DNA of 6,757 bases from an uncultured Myxococcales bacterium (GTDB lineage: Bacteria > Myxococcota_A > UBA9042): assembly GCA_937915965.1 (NCBI GenBank), contig CALGHC010000853.1, forward strand, positions 1-6,757. Direction: 5' to 3'. Below, in pieces: positions 1 through 5,965 of this stretch (position 1 is the stretch's first letter; the number at the start of each line of letters is the position of its first letter). The position numbers were made by a program, and so were the translations under genes. The notes beneath the pieces were generated by a model. It was not told where the DNA came from and searched no databases. It saw only the letters and a list, made by a program, of their open reading frames with translations.

Positions 1-1558
1 AGTGGGCCTCACCGGTGCGCAGCCACGTGTCGATCGCGTGGGCGGCGCGCCGACCCGCGGCGACGGCCTCCACCGCGGTCGAAGGCCCGGTCACAAAGTC
101 GCCACCGGCGAAGACGCCCGCGACGGCCGAGGCCTGGGTCGCGGCGTCTACCGCCGCCGCGCCGGCCGGAAGATCAGCGGGCGGCGCCGGCTTCTCGCCG
201 ACCGCGCGGATCAAGACGTCCAGGGGCACAGCGACGGTCGAATCCGCCACCGGCAGTGGCCGCGCCCTTCCGCTGGCGTCGGCGTCGCCCAGCCGCATCC
301 GCTGCAGGTCGACGGCTGCGAGGCGGCCATCCTCAAGATGCAACCCGACCGGCGCCACCAGGCAACGGATCGCGACGCCCTCAGCTTCGGCGGCGGCGAC
401 CTCGTGGGCAAATGCCGGCATCTGTGCTCGATCGCGCCGATAGAGTAGATCGACGGAGGCCGCGCCCAGGCGCAGCGCGGTTCGGGCTGCGTCAATGGCG
501 GTGTTGCCGCCACCGATGACACCCACGCGGCCCTCCAACCGAGTGAGTCGCCCCTCGTGCACCGCTTGGAGCATCTCGACGCCGCCCCAGATTCCCTGGG
601 CGTCCTCGCCCTCCAGGCCAAGACGGCGCCCGCCCCACGCACCAAGCGCGAGGAAGATCGCGGCGAAGCCCGCCTCGCGCAGGTCAGCCACGGATCCGTC
701 GCGCCCCAGCCGCCAGCGGTTGACGAAGCGGACCCCCAAGCCGCGCAGGACGCCGATGTCGGCCTCGAGGACCGGTCGAGGCAGACGGTAGGCAGGGATG
801 CCCCAACGCAGCATCCCGCCGGGCGCATCCAGGGCGTCGTGGACGACGACGCCGTGGCCCGCGAGGGCGAGAAAGTAGGCCGCGGAGAGGCCAGCGGGTC
901 CCGCCCCAATGACGGCCACCTCTCGCCCTGAGGCTGGTCGGGCCGCGACCTCGGCGACAGCCTCGCTGCCGAAGCAGCGATCGGCCGCGTGGCGCTTGAG
1001 CGGGTTGATGGCGACCGAATCCTCGAAGAGCGAGCGCCGACAGGCATCTTCACACGGATGCGGGCAAATGCGGCCACAGACGCCAGCGAGCGGGTTCGTG
1101 CGGCGGATGATCGAGACCGCCTCGGCGTGGGCGCCGCGGCGCACCGCGTCGACGTAGCCTTGCACGTCGACGCCGGCGGGACAGGCGAGCGTGCATGGCG
1201 CGACACAGTCGGCCCAGTGGTCGGAGAGGAGGAGCTCGAGAGCCCAGCGGCGGGCACGCCGGATCTCGTCGCTGTCGGTCTGTACCTCCATATCAGCCAC
1301 AACCCGCGTGCCGCATGACGGCTGCATGCGCCATCGTTCTCCCTCGCGAACGGCGACCAGGCAGACCTCGCAGGACGGTTCGGGGACCAGCTGAGGGTCG
1401 TGGCACAAGGTCGGGATGGGCGCGAGCAGCGCCCGGCCCAGGCGACCGGCGGCGTCGAAGATGGTCGTGCCAGCAGCCACCTCGACGTCGTGACCGTCGA
1501 TCTGCAACCGAACCGTCCTGACCGCGGCGGCGGCGCCACCTTGTCGCAGAATGGTCAC
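1..1558 (-). CDS. FAD-dependent NAD(P)H oxidoreductase, GltD/NfnB-like, with N-terminal [2Fe-2S] domain (C-terminus cut by window edge)
   Basis: A minus-strand frame is open from GTG at 1558 to the left edge, giving 519 residues with no stop. In order: a NuoG-type plant-ferredoxin [2Fe-2S] domain (Cys52, 63, 66, 82); a His/Cys-rich iron-sulfur region (His114, Cys118, 122, 126, 161, 165, 169, 173) like the DPD/GltD N-terminal domain; an FAD Rossmann motif (GAGPAG, 218-223); a second nucleotide motif (GGGNTAIDAAR, from 349); YRR at 373-375, which in GltD relatives contacts the NADPH 2'-phosphate; and a C-terminal FAD motif (GGDFVTGPSTAVEA, from 485). Family knowledge: such proteins pass electrons between NADP(H), FAD and Fe-S clusters in Nfn-type transhydrogenases and some NAD-linked formate dehydrogenases. 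The GTG overlaps the stop of the NuoF-like gene (GTGA) and has GGGAGG seven bases upstream (1566-1571). The nearly complete FAD motif suggests little of a GltD-sized protein is missing. Further domains past the edge cannot be excluded. Confidence 0.93.
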   Translation of the reverse strand, partial: MTILRQGGAAAAVRTVRLQIDGHDVEVAAGTTIFDAAGRLGRALLAPIPTLCHDPQLVPEPSCEVCLVAVREGERWRMQPSCGTRVVADMEVQTDSDEIRRARRWALELLLSDHWADCVAPCTLACPAGVDVQGYVDAVRRGAHAEAVSIIRRTNPLAGVCGRICPHPCEDACRRSLFEDSVAINPLKRHAADRCFGSEAVAEVAARPASGREVAVIGAGPAGLSAAYFLALAGHGVVVHDALDAPGGMLRWGIPAYRLPRPVLEADIGVLRGLGVRFVNRWRLGRDGSVADLREAGFAAIFLALGAWGGRRLGLEGEDAQGIWGGVEMLQAVHEGRLTRLEGRVGVIGGGNTAIDAARTALRLGAASVDLLYRRDRAQMPAFAHEVAAAEAEGVAIRCLVAPVGLHLEDGRLAAVDLQRMRLGDADASGRARPLPVADSTVAVPLDVLIRAVGEKPAPPADLPAGAAAVDAATQASAVAGVFAGGDFVTGPSTAVEAVAAGRRAAHAIDTWLRTGEAH

Positions 1559-3378
1559 CGTGTGGCCTCCCTCGCGAGCCGATCGGGGGCCCTCGGTGTG
1601 CCCGTGTCGATCTGCACGGCACCAAAGCCGCAGACGTCCTCGCACCCTCCGCAGCGGGCACAGATCGAAGGATCGATCACGAGCGGGACGGCACCTGCGT
1701 CACGCGAGATGGCCAGGGCGCCGCACTGGTCGAAGCACTTCGTGCACCCGTCGCACATGGTCCAGTCGATTCGATAGCTGATCAGCGTGCAACAGCGTCC
1801 GGCGGGACAGCAGCCACGCAGGTGGGCTTCGTATTCGTCACGAAAGAAGCGCAGCGTGCTGAGGACCGGATTGGGTGCCGACCGGCCCAGGCCACAGAGC
1901 GAGTGCGCCATGACCTGCTCGGAGAGCTTCTCGAGCGTCACCAGATCAGCGGCGTGGGCCCGCCCCTCGCACAGGCGCTCAAGGATCTCCAGGAGCCGGC
2001 GGGTGCCCACACGGCAGAACGTGCAGCGGCCGCAGCTCTCGGCCTGGGTAAAGGACAGGAAATAGCGCGCGACGTCGACCATGCAGGTGCGCTCGCCCAT
2101 CGCGACCAGACCACCTGAGCCCATGATGGCGCCAGCGTCCTGCAAGGATTCGTAGGCGATCGGGGTGTCGAAGAGCTCGGCTGGCACGCACCCGCCCGAT
2201 GGGCCGCCAATCTGCACCGCCTTCAAGCGTCGCCCATCGGTGCTGCCACCGCCGATCTCCTCGACCAGGGTGGCGATGGTCGTGCCCATGGCCACCTCGA
2301 CCATGCCAGTGCGGCGAACGTCGCCGGCGAGCGAGAACACCTTGGTGCCGCGGCTTTCGCCGTGACCGGCCGCCCGCCAGGCGAGCGCGCCGCGGTCGAT
2401 GATCCAGGGCACGTTGGCCCATGTCTCGACGTTGTTGATGAGGGTCGGGTGACCATCGAGGCCGCGCTCGACCGGATACGGGGGCCGCAAGCTGGGGATG
2501 CCGCGGCGACTCTCCAGCGAGGCGATCATCGCGGTCTCTTCGCCGCAGATGAAGGCGCCGGCGCCCCGTCGCAGCTCGATATCGAAGCGCATCTCGCTGC
2601 CGAGGACACGGGCGCCGAGGAGGCCGGCGGCGCGGGAGACGGTGATCGCGTGGTCGAGGCGTTCGACGGCGAGGGGATACTCGTCGCGCACGTAGATGAT
2701 GCCACGGTCGGCGCCGATCGCCCTGGCGCCGATGGTCATGCCCTCCAGCACGCTGAATGGGTCGCTCTCCAGCACGCTGCGATCCATGAATGCGCCAGGA
2801 TCGCCCTCGTCCGCGTTGCAGATGAGGACGCGCACGGGGTCGACAGCGGATGCTGCGAGTCGCCACTTCGTCGCGGTCGCGAAGCCGGCTCCGCCGCGCC
2901 CACGCAGACCGGCGCGCTCGACCTCGTCAATGATCGCATCGGCGCTGAGATCTTGCAGGGCCCGATTGAGGGCCCGATAGCCCCCCCGCGCGCGGTAGCC
3001 AGCCAAGCTCTGCGGATCGATGAGGCCGGCATTGCGCAGGACGACGCGCTGCTGCGCTCCGAGGAAGGCCGCGTCGCCCGCGTCGAGGAACTCGCCGTCG
3101 CGCGCGATCAGGCCGACCTCGGACAAGCGCCGATCGATGAATGCGGCCCGCAGGAGCTCGGCCACCCCTTCGGCGTCGACCTCGGCGTAGAGAGCGGAAC
3201 CGAGGCCGTCGACCTCAAGCTCGACCATAACCTCCCGGTAGCACATGCCAAGACAGCCGGTGATCTCGACGTCCGGCCCGGCGCCGAGCACGGCGAGGGT
3301 GCGGGCGGCCGCAGCGTGCACCTCGCGGCCGCCAGCGGCGATCCCACACGTCCCCAGACCGACGACGACCCGGCTCAT
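1555..3378 (-). CDS. NuoF-like FMN/NADH-binding diaphorase subunit with C-terminal 2x[4Fe-4S] ferredoxin domain (HydB/BfuB type)
   Basis: A 607-residue protein. Residues 1-90 form a thioredoxin-like ferredoxin domain (Cys11, Cys42, Cys46). The flavin core follows: GRGGAGF with KW (160-172) for NADH/FMN, then NADEGDPGAFMDR (188-200). The NuoF cluster site is Cys449, Cys452, Cys455 and Cys495. The tail has a CPAG motif (524-527) flanked by paired cysteines, then two CxxCxxCxxxC sites (Cys542/545/548/552 and 573/576/579/583). E. coli NuoF is about 445 residues and lacks the first and last domains. This architecture belongs to soluble diaphorases of bifurcating hydrogenases, formate dehydrogenases and Stn-type transhydrogenases, where the subunit oxidises or reduces NAD(H) at FMN and feeds Fe-S wires. 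The frame is open upstream to 3558, but the added residues are low-complexity Arg/Pro. ATG 3378 has GGAGG six bases upstream (3385-3389), overlaps the NuoE-like stop as ATGA, and starts the conserved fold. Probably cytoplasmic. Confidence 0.95.
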   Translation of the reverse strand: MSRVVVGLGTCGIAAGGREVHAAAARTLAVLGAGPDVEITGCLGMCYREVMVELEVDGLGSALYAEVDAEGVAELLRAAFIDRRLSEVGLIARDGEFLDAGDAAFLGAQQRVVLRNAGLIDPQSLAGYRARGGYRALNRALQDLSADAIIDEVERAGLRGRGGAGFATATKWRLAASAVDPVRVLICNADEGDPGAFMDRSVLESDPFSVLEGMTIGARAIGADRGIIYVRDEYPLAVERLDHAITVSRAAGLLGARVLGSEMRFDIELRRGAGAFICGEETAMIASLESRRGIPSLRPPYPVERGLDGHPTLINNVETWANVPWIIDRGALAWRAAGHGESRGTKVFSLAGDVRRTGMVEVAMGTTIATLVEEIGGGSTDGRRLKAVQIGGPSGGCVPAELFDTPIAYESLQDAGAIMGSGGLVAMGERTCMVDVARYFLSFTQAESCGRCTFCRVGTRRLLEILERLCEGRAHAADLVTLEKLSEQVMAHSLCGLGRSAPNPVLSTLRFFRDEYEAHLRGCCPAGRCCTLISYRIDWTMCDGCTKCFDQCGALAISRDAGAVPLVIDPSICARCGGCEDVCGFGAVQIDTGTPRAPDRLAREATR

Positions 3379-3986
3379 CGTGGGCCTCCGGCTGGTGCCG
3401 GCGGTTCCGGCGCATCGACTCCGACCCGGTCGGCCTGGCCAGCGACGTCCGCGGCCCGAATTCCCTCGATCACGCCGGCGGCGCGGCCGGCGTCGAGCCG
3501 GCCGTGGACTCGCTCGTCGACCTGCATGGCCGGCGCCAGACTGCAGCAACCGATGCACGCGACCGGCTCGAGGCTGAAAGCCCGATCGGCGGTGGTGCCG
3601 CCGCTGCGCACCTCGAGGTGCTCCTCGAGGTGTTCGGTCAGCCGCTGCGCGCCACGCACGTGGCAGGCGGTACCATGACAGATGCGCACCAGGTGGCGGC
3701 CGCGGGGCGCGAAGACGAAGCCGCTGTAGAAGGTCGCGACGCCGTAGACCCGGGCAAGGGGCCAGCCACAGCGCGCGGCCATCAAGGCCAGGACGTTGGC
3801 CGGCAGAAAGCCGAACATGCGCTGCAAACCCTGTAAAATAGACACCAGATCGCCGCTACGCGCGGCGAACAGCTCTTCGAGCGCCGCGCGGTGCGTAGCG
3901 AGATCAGTCACGTCGCAGCGCTCTATTTCGGGTGGCCCCGCTCGGCCTCGCATGGTCTCCTCGAACGTGGGCCGGTCGACCGGCAA
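3375..3986 (-). CDS. NuoE-like [2Fe-2S] thioredoxin-fold diaphorase subunit
   Basis: A 203-residue protein of the NuoE/HydC family. A helical N-terminal part (about 30-85, including YGVATFYSGF at 81-90) precedes the thioredoxin-like ferredoxin fold. The [2Fe-2S] ligands are visible as Cys103-x4-Cys108 and Cys144-x3-Cys148 (CHGTAC and CIGCC). In relatives this subunit docks on the NuoF-like flavoprotein and carries the N1a-type cluster beside FMN. NuoE is usually about 160-170 residues. The excess here is a short N-terminal lead and a Pro/Ala/Gly-rich tail (about 188-203) with no recognisable domain. The start is TTG at 3986, with an excellent GGAGGAGGT (3995-4003) eight bases away. There is no alternative in-frame start before an upstream TAG, and the first internal ATG (3953) has poorly spaced Shine-Dalgarno bases. 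It is the first gene of the three-gene redox operon, and its TGA overlaps the next ATG. Confidence 0.95.
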   Translation of the reverse strand: MPVDRPTFEETMRGRAGPPEIERCDVTDLATHRAALEELFAARSGDLVSILQGLQRMFGFLPANVLALMAARCGWPLARVYGVATFYSGFVFAPRGRHLVRICHGTACHVRGAQRLTEHLEEHLEVRSGGTTADRAFSLEPVACIGCCSLAPAMQVDERVHGRLDAGRAAGVIEGIRAADVAGQADRVGVDAPEPPAPAGGPR

Positions 3987-3994
3987 GACGCGGG

Positions 3995-4003
3995 ACCTCC
4001 TCC
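3995..4003 (-). promoter_or_regulatory. Ribosome binding site deciding the TTG start of the NuoE-like gene
   Basis: The minus strand reads GGAGGAGGT, a near-perfect anti-16S complement, ending eight bases before TTG at 3986. It supports the TTG over the internal ATG at 3953. Confidence 0.8.
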
Positions 4004-4028
4004 CCTGAAGATCCTCTCCCCCATGAAC

Positions 4029-4056
4029 ATGCTAGCGTTCGTGCGGGCGAGATCAA
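4029..4056 (-). promoter_or_regulatory. Candidate sigma-70-type promoter for the redox operon
   Basis: On the minus strand TTGATC (4051-4056; 4 of 6 match to TTGACA) is separated by 16 bases from TAGCAT (4029-4034; 4 of 6 match to TATAAT). This would give a leader of about 35-40 bases before the TTG start at 3986. It is the only reasonable -35/-10 pair I found in the gap between pit and the NuoE-like gene. The match is moderate and the organism's consensus is unknown. Confidence 0.3.
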
Positions 4057-4095
4057 TGTCGTCGCCTGGCCAGAGGCGCGCCAGCGCCGCCACCT

Positions 4096-4112
4096 CGCCG
4101 CCGACGGCGGCG
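4096..4112 (-). terminator. GC-rich hairpin after the pit gene, possible transcription terminator
   Basis: CGCCGCC-GAC-GGCGGCG is a perfect 7-bp stem with a 3-base loop, starting nine bases beyond the pit stop codon in the direction of transcription. No T-run follows on the minus strand, so it is not a canonical intrinsic terminator. Short GC palindromes also arise easily in DNA this GC-rich. Its position between two transcription units is the main argument. Confidence 0.35.
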
Positions 4113-4120
4113 TGACGGGC

Positions 4121-5062
4121 CTACAGCGACATGCCAAGGGTCATCGCGACGCGCAGCATACCCCACGTCAGCGCGAACGAGATCAGTGGCGTCGACGTCC
4201 AGGCGATCAGGATGTTGCGCAACGTGGCGCGGTTGACCGTTCGCGCGCCGCGGACCACGCCGATACCGAGGACACCGCCGACAACCGCCTGACTGGTCGA
4301 CACCGGCACGCCGATCATCGCGTAGATGTGCACGGTCATGGCTTCGGCGAGGATCACGATGAATGCGCTATACGCGTCGAGCGCGACCAGACCCTTGCCG
4401 ACGGTCATCATCACCCCGCGCGAGTAGGTCACGACGCCCAGGGCGATGCTGAAGCCGCCGATCACGCACGCCATCTCGACGCTGAGCATACCGTCGCCGA
4501 CAAAGGCGCCGGTGACGTTGGCGACGTTATTCGCCCCCAACGCGTATGCACCGTATGAACCAGCGATCACCAACGCCGCTCGCAGCCAGTAGTCGTAGCC
4601 AAATATGTTGAAATCAAGTCGATTCAGGATCTGGCCGAGGACCGCGTACAGAGCGATGGCGATCAGCATGGCGCCGACGGGGGTGCCGACCCAACAGGCG
4701 ACGACCTTGCCCAGGATGCCCAGCTCGACGTGGCCGTTGACCAGTCCCACGGCGATCAGGCTGCCGACGACCGCCTGGCTGGTGGACACCGGCAGGTTCT
4801 TCAACGTCATCACGGTGACGGTGAGCGCGGCGCCGAGGCCGACAAAGAACGCCGTATTCAGTGTGGTGTGACTGAGGTCGCGATACGTCTCCATGCCGGC
4901 GCCGCCGCCGATGATTGCGCCTGCACAAGCGAAGCCAGCGCAAAGCGCAGCTGCGGTCCAAAACCGCAACATGCGGGCTGCGACCGCGGTGCCGAAGACG
5001 TTCGAGGCGTCATTGGCGCCGAGAGCCCAGCCAAGGAAGATGCCAGAGACGACCTGCCACAA
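4121..5062 (-). CDS. pit: PiT-family inorganic phosphate permease
   Basis: A 313-residue, highly hydrophobic inner-membrane protein with the internal duplication diagnostic of the PiT (PHO-4) family. Repeat 1 has GANDASN (15-21) and PVSTSQAVVG (91-100). Repeat 2 has GANNVAN (176-182) and the identical PVSTSQAVVG (253-262). PiT carriers take up phosphate, often as a metal-phosphate complex, using the proton or sodium gradient. About 313 residues is short beside E. coli PitA (about 500) but normal for compact bacterial and archaeal members, which lack the large central loop. The start is TTG 5062, with GGGAGGT (5070-5076) seven bases upstream; the nearby upstream TTG is out of frame. The gene lies 14 bases after the PhoU-like gene, the usual pap-pit pairing, so one transcript is likely. 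Substrate specificity (phosphate versus sulfate) is inferred from the family. Confidence 0.95.
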   Translation of the reverse strand: MWQVVSGIFLGWALGANDASNVFGTAVAARMLRFWTAAALCAGFACAGAIIGGGAGMETYRDLSHTTLNTAFFVGLGAALTVTVMTLKNLPVSTSQAVVGSLIAVGLVNGHVELGILGKVVACWVGTPVGAMLIAIALYAVLGQILNRLDFNIFGYDYWLRAALVIAGSYGAYALGANNVANVTGAFVGDGMLSVEMACVIGGFSIALGVVTYSRGVMMTVGKGLVALDAYSAFIVILAEAMTVHIYAMIGVPVSTSQAVVGGVLGIGVVRGARTVNRATLRNILIAWTSTPLISFALTWGMLRVAMTLGMSL

Positions 5063-5069
5063 AGCCCCA

Positions 5070-5076
5070 ACCTCCC
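5070..5076 (-). promoter_or_regulatory. Ribosome binding site deciding the TTG start of pit
   Basis: GGGAGGT on the minus strand begins directly after the TGA stop of the PhoU-like gene (TGA at 5079-5077) and sits seven bases before TTG at 5062. It supports the TTG start and makes re-initiation by the same ribosomes plausible. Confidence 0.75.
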
Positions 5077-5727
5077 TCAGATACGACGTTTCAGGGAGAT
5101 GATCTCCAGACGCCGCGATACCGCCTCGGCGCAGTTGGCGATCTCGCCGATCTCCTGAACCACCTCGCGCAGCAAGATTCGTGTGGCGGGTTCGATGTCG
5201 GGCGAGTCGAAGATCGTGCGGATGAGTGCGCGCTCGTGACCGTCGGCCTCGCTCTCCTTCTTGTCGACCTCCTCGACGCGGTCGGCGACGGCATCGGGAT
5301 CGGTGAAGAGCTTGTCGACCTGGCCTCGCACGAGCCGATAGGCCTCGATGTTGGAGCGAACCAGCAGCCGCAGCGGCTCGTGCAGGTCGGGAGGAAAGAC
5401 CAACCGCTGCGTGTCGATCATGCCCGTGATGCTCTCGGTGAGGTTGGGCAAGCGGTCAAACGCCTCGATCAGGCCGAGCAGGTCACCACGAGACTCCGGC
5501 AACAGGGCGCGACCGTAGAGGGTCTTCTCGACGTTGCGCCGCAGGTCGTCGGCCTTCGACTCGGCGCGGTGAACCTCGACGTCAGCGGCCCGAAACGCGT
5601 CTCGGTCGGCACCGCTGAGGTACAGGTCAAGCGCGTGCTCGAAGGCGTCGTAGGCCCCGTCGGCGGCGATGAAGTAGTCGCCCAGCATATCACGGGCTTC
5701 CTTCTCTCGTTTCCAGAACAGAACCAT
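5077..5727 (-). CDS. PhoU-like DUF47 protein, Pit accessory protein
   Basis: A 216-residue, largely helical, charged protein of the DUF47/TIGR00153 PhoU-like family. The N-terminus (MVLFWKREKE) is typical of the family. Two related acidic motifs, HRAESKADDLRR (53-64) and KKESEADGHERAL (156-168), match the paired E/D metal-binding signatures of PhoU-fold three-helix bundles. No signal peptide or membrane segment is visible, so it is probably cytoplasmic and peripheral to the membrane. Family members are usually encoded directly before a PiT permease and are thought to modulate it, as here. ATG 5727 is chosen because GGAGGT (5733-5738) lies five bases upstream. A TTG at 5742 would add only five residues and would place that Shine-Dalgarno inside the gene. 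Upstream lies a long inverted repeat (5768-5796) that could affect expression. Confidence 0.93.
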   Translation of the reverse strand: MVLFWKREKEARDMLGDYFIAADGAYDAFEHALDLYLSGADRDAFRAADVEVHRAESKADDLRRNVEKTLYGRALLPESRGDLLGLIEAFDRLPNLTESITGMIDTQRLVFPPDLHEPLRLLVRSNIEAYRLVRGQVDKLFTDPDAVADRVEEVDKKESEADGHERALIRTIFDSPDIEPATRILLREVVQEIGEIANCAEAVSRRLEIISLKRRI

Positions 5728-5767
5728 GGCGGACCTCCGCAAGTCGCACGGCCGCAGGGGGCGGCAC

Positions 5768-5796
5768 CGCCGGCGCCTTCATCGAAGGTGCCGGCG
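5768..5796. repeat. Long inverted repeat in front of the phosphate uptake operon
   Basis: The left arm 5768-5780 and right arm 5784-5796 form a 13-bp stem around a 3-base loop (ATC). Pairing is complete in plus-strand RNA, with one G-U pair. In minus-strand RNA the same position is an A-C mismatch, leaving 12 of 13 pairs. It ends 40 bases before the ATG of the PhoU-like gene. It has no T-run on either side, so it is not a classical terminator. A dimeric regulator's operator or a 5'-leader hairpin is possible. No second copy was noticed in the window. Confidence 0.75.
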
Positions 5797-5877
5797 ACCA
5801 AACTATCGTAATCGCGAATCCGGACCTCAGCCAGGAGATCGCAGGGCGCCTGGGAACGCATGGCAGATCAGCCGCCA

Positions 5878-5907
5878 CTGGCAGACGCCGCCCTGCCCGC
5901 GTATAGT
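5878..5907 (+). promoter_or_regulatory. Candidate promoter for the lipoprotein gene
   Basis: TATAGT (5902-5907) matches the -10 consensus at 5 of 6 positions in otherwise GC-rich DNA. CTGGCA (5878-5883) matches TTGACA at 4 of 6 with an 18-base spacer. A start near 5914 would give a leader of about 50 bases to ATG 5966. Confidence 0.45.
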
Positions 5908-5965
5908 CTTTTGCCGCCCGCTTCACGGCCAGTCATCGCCGACGGACGGGTGCGGAGGACAGCCC

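Noticed and set aside
211..1539. 442-codon open frame on the minus strand
   Set aside because: It is a shadow in another frame. The same strand carries the real GltD-like protein with cofactor motifs from GTG 1558, and this frame gives Ser/Arg/Pro-rich nonsense.
3379..3558. 60-residue N-terminal extension of the NuoF-like protein
   Set aside because: The extension is Arg/Pro-rich and overlaps the NuoE-like coding region. ATG 3378 has a good ribosome binding site, forms an ATGA overlap and begins the conserved domain.
2362..3678. 438-codon open frame on the plus strand opposite the NuoF-like gene
   Set aside because: Its translation shows no recognisable motif, while the opposite strand has full NuoF and NuoE signatures. 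Long antisense open frames are expected in DNA this GC-rich.
3987..4120. Small plus-strand or minus-strand genes in the pit/NuoE-like gap
   Set aside because: The short open frames there (for example 3904-4137 minus, 3932-4558 plus) have no convincing start site or motif and overlap well-supported genes.
5728..5742. TTG start at 5742 for the PhoU-like gene
   Set aside because: It would put the good GGAGGT site inside the coding region. ATG 5727 fits that site and the family's usual N-terminus.
5802..5835. Possible promoter for the phosphate operon (TACGAT or GATAGT as -10 on the minus strand)
   Set aside because: The AT-richer patch is suggestive, but no acceptable -35 hexamer lies 16-18 bases upstream of either hexamer, so it is not listed as a feature.
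5879..5896. Sigma-54-like TGGCAG...TGC upstream of the lipoprotein
   Set aside because: The GG and GC dinucleotides are not separated by the required ten bases.
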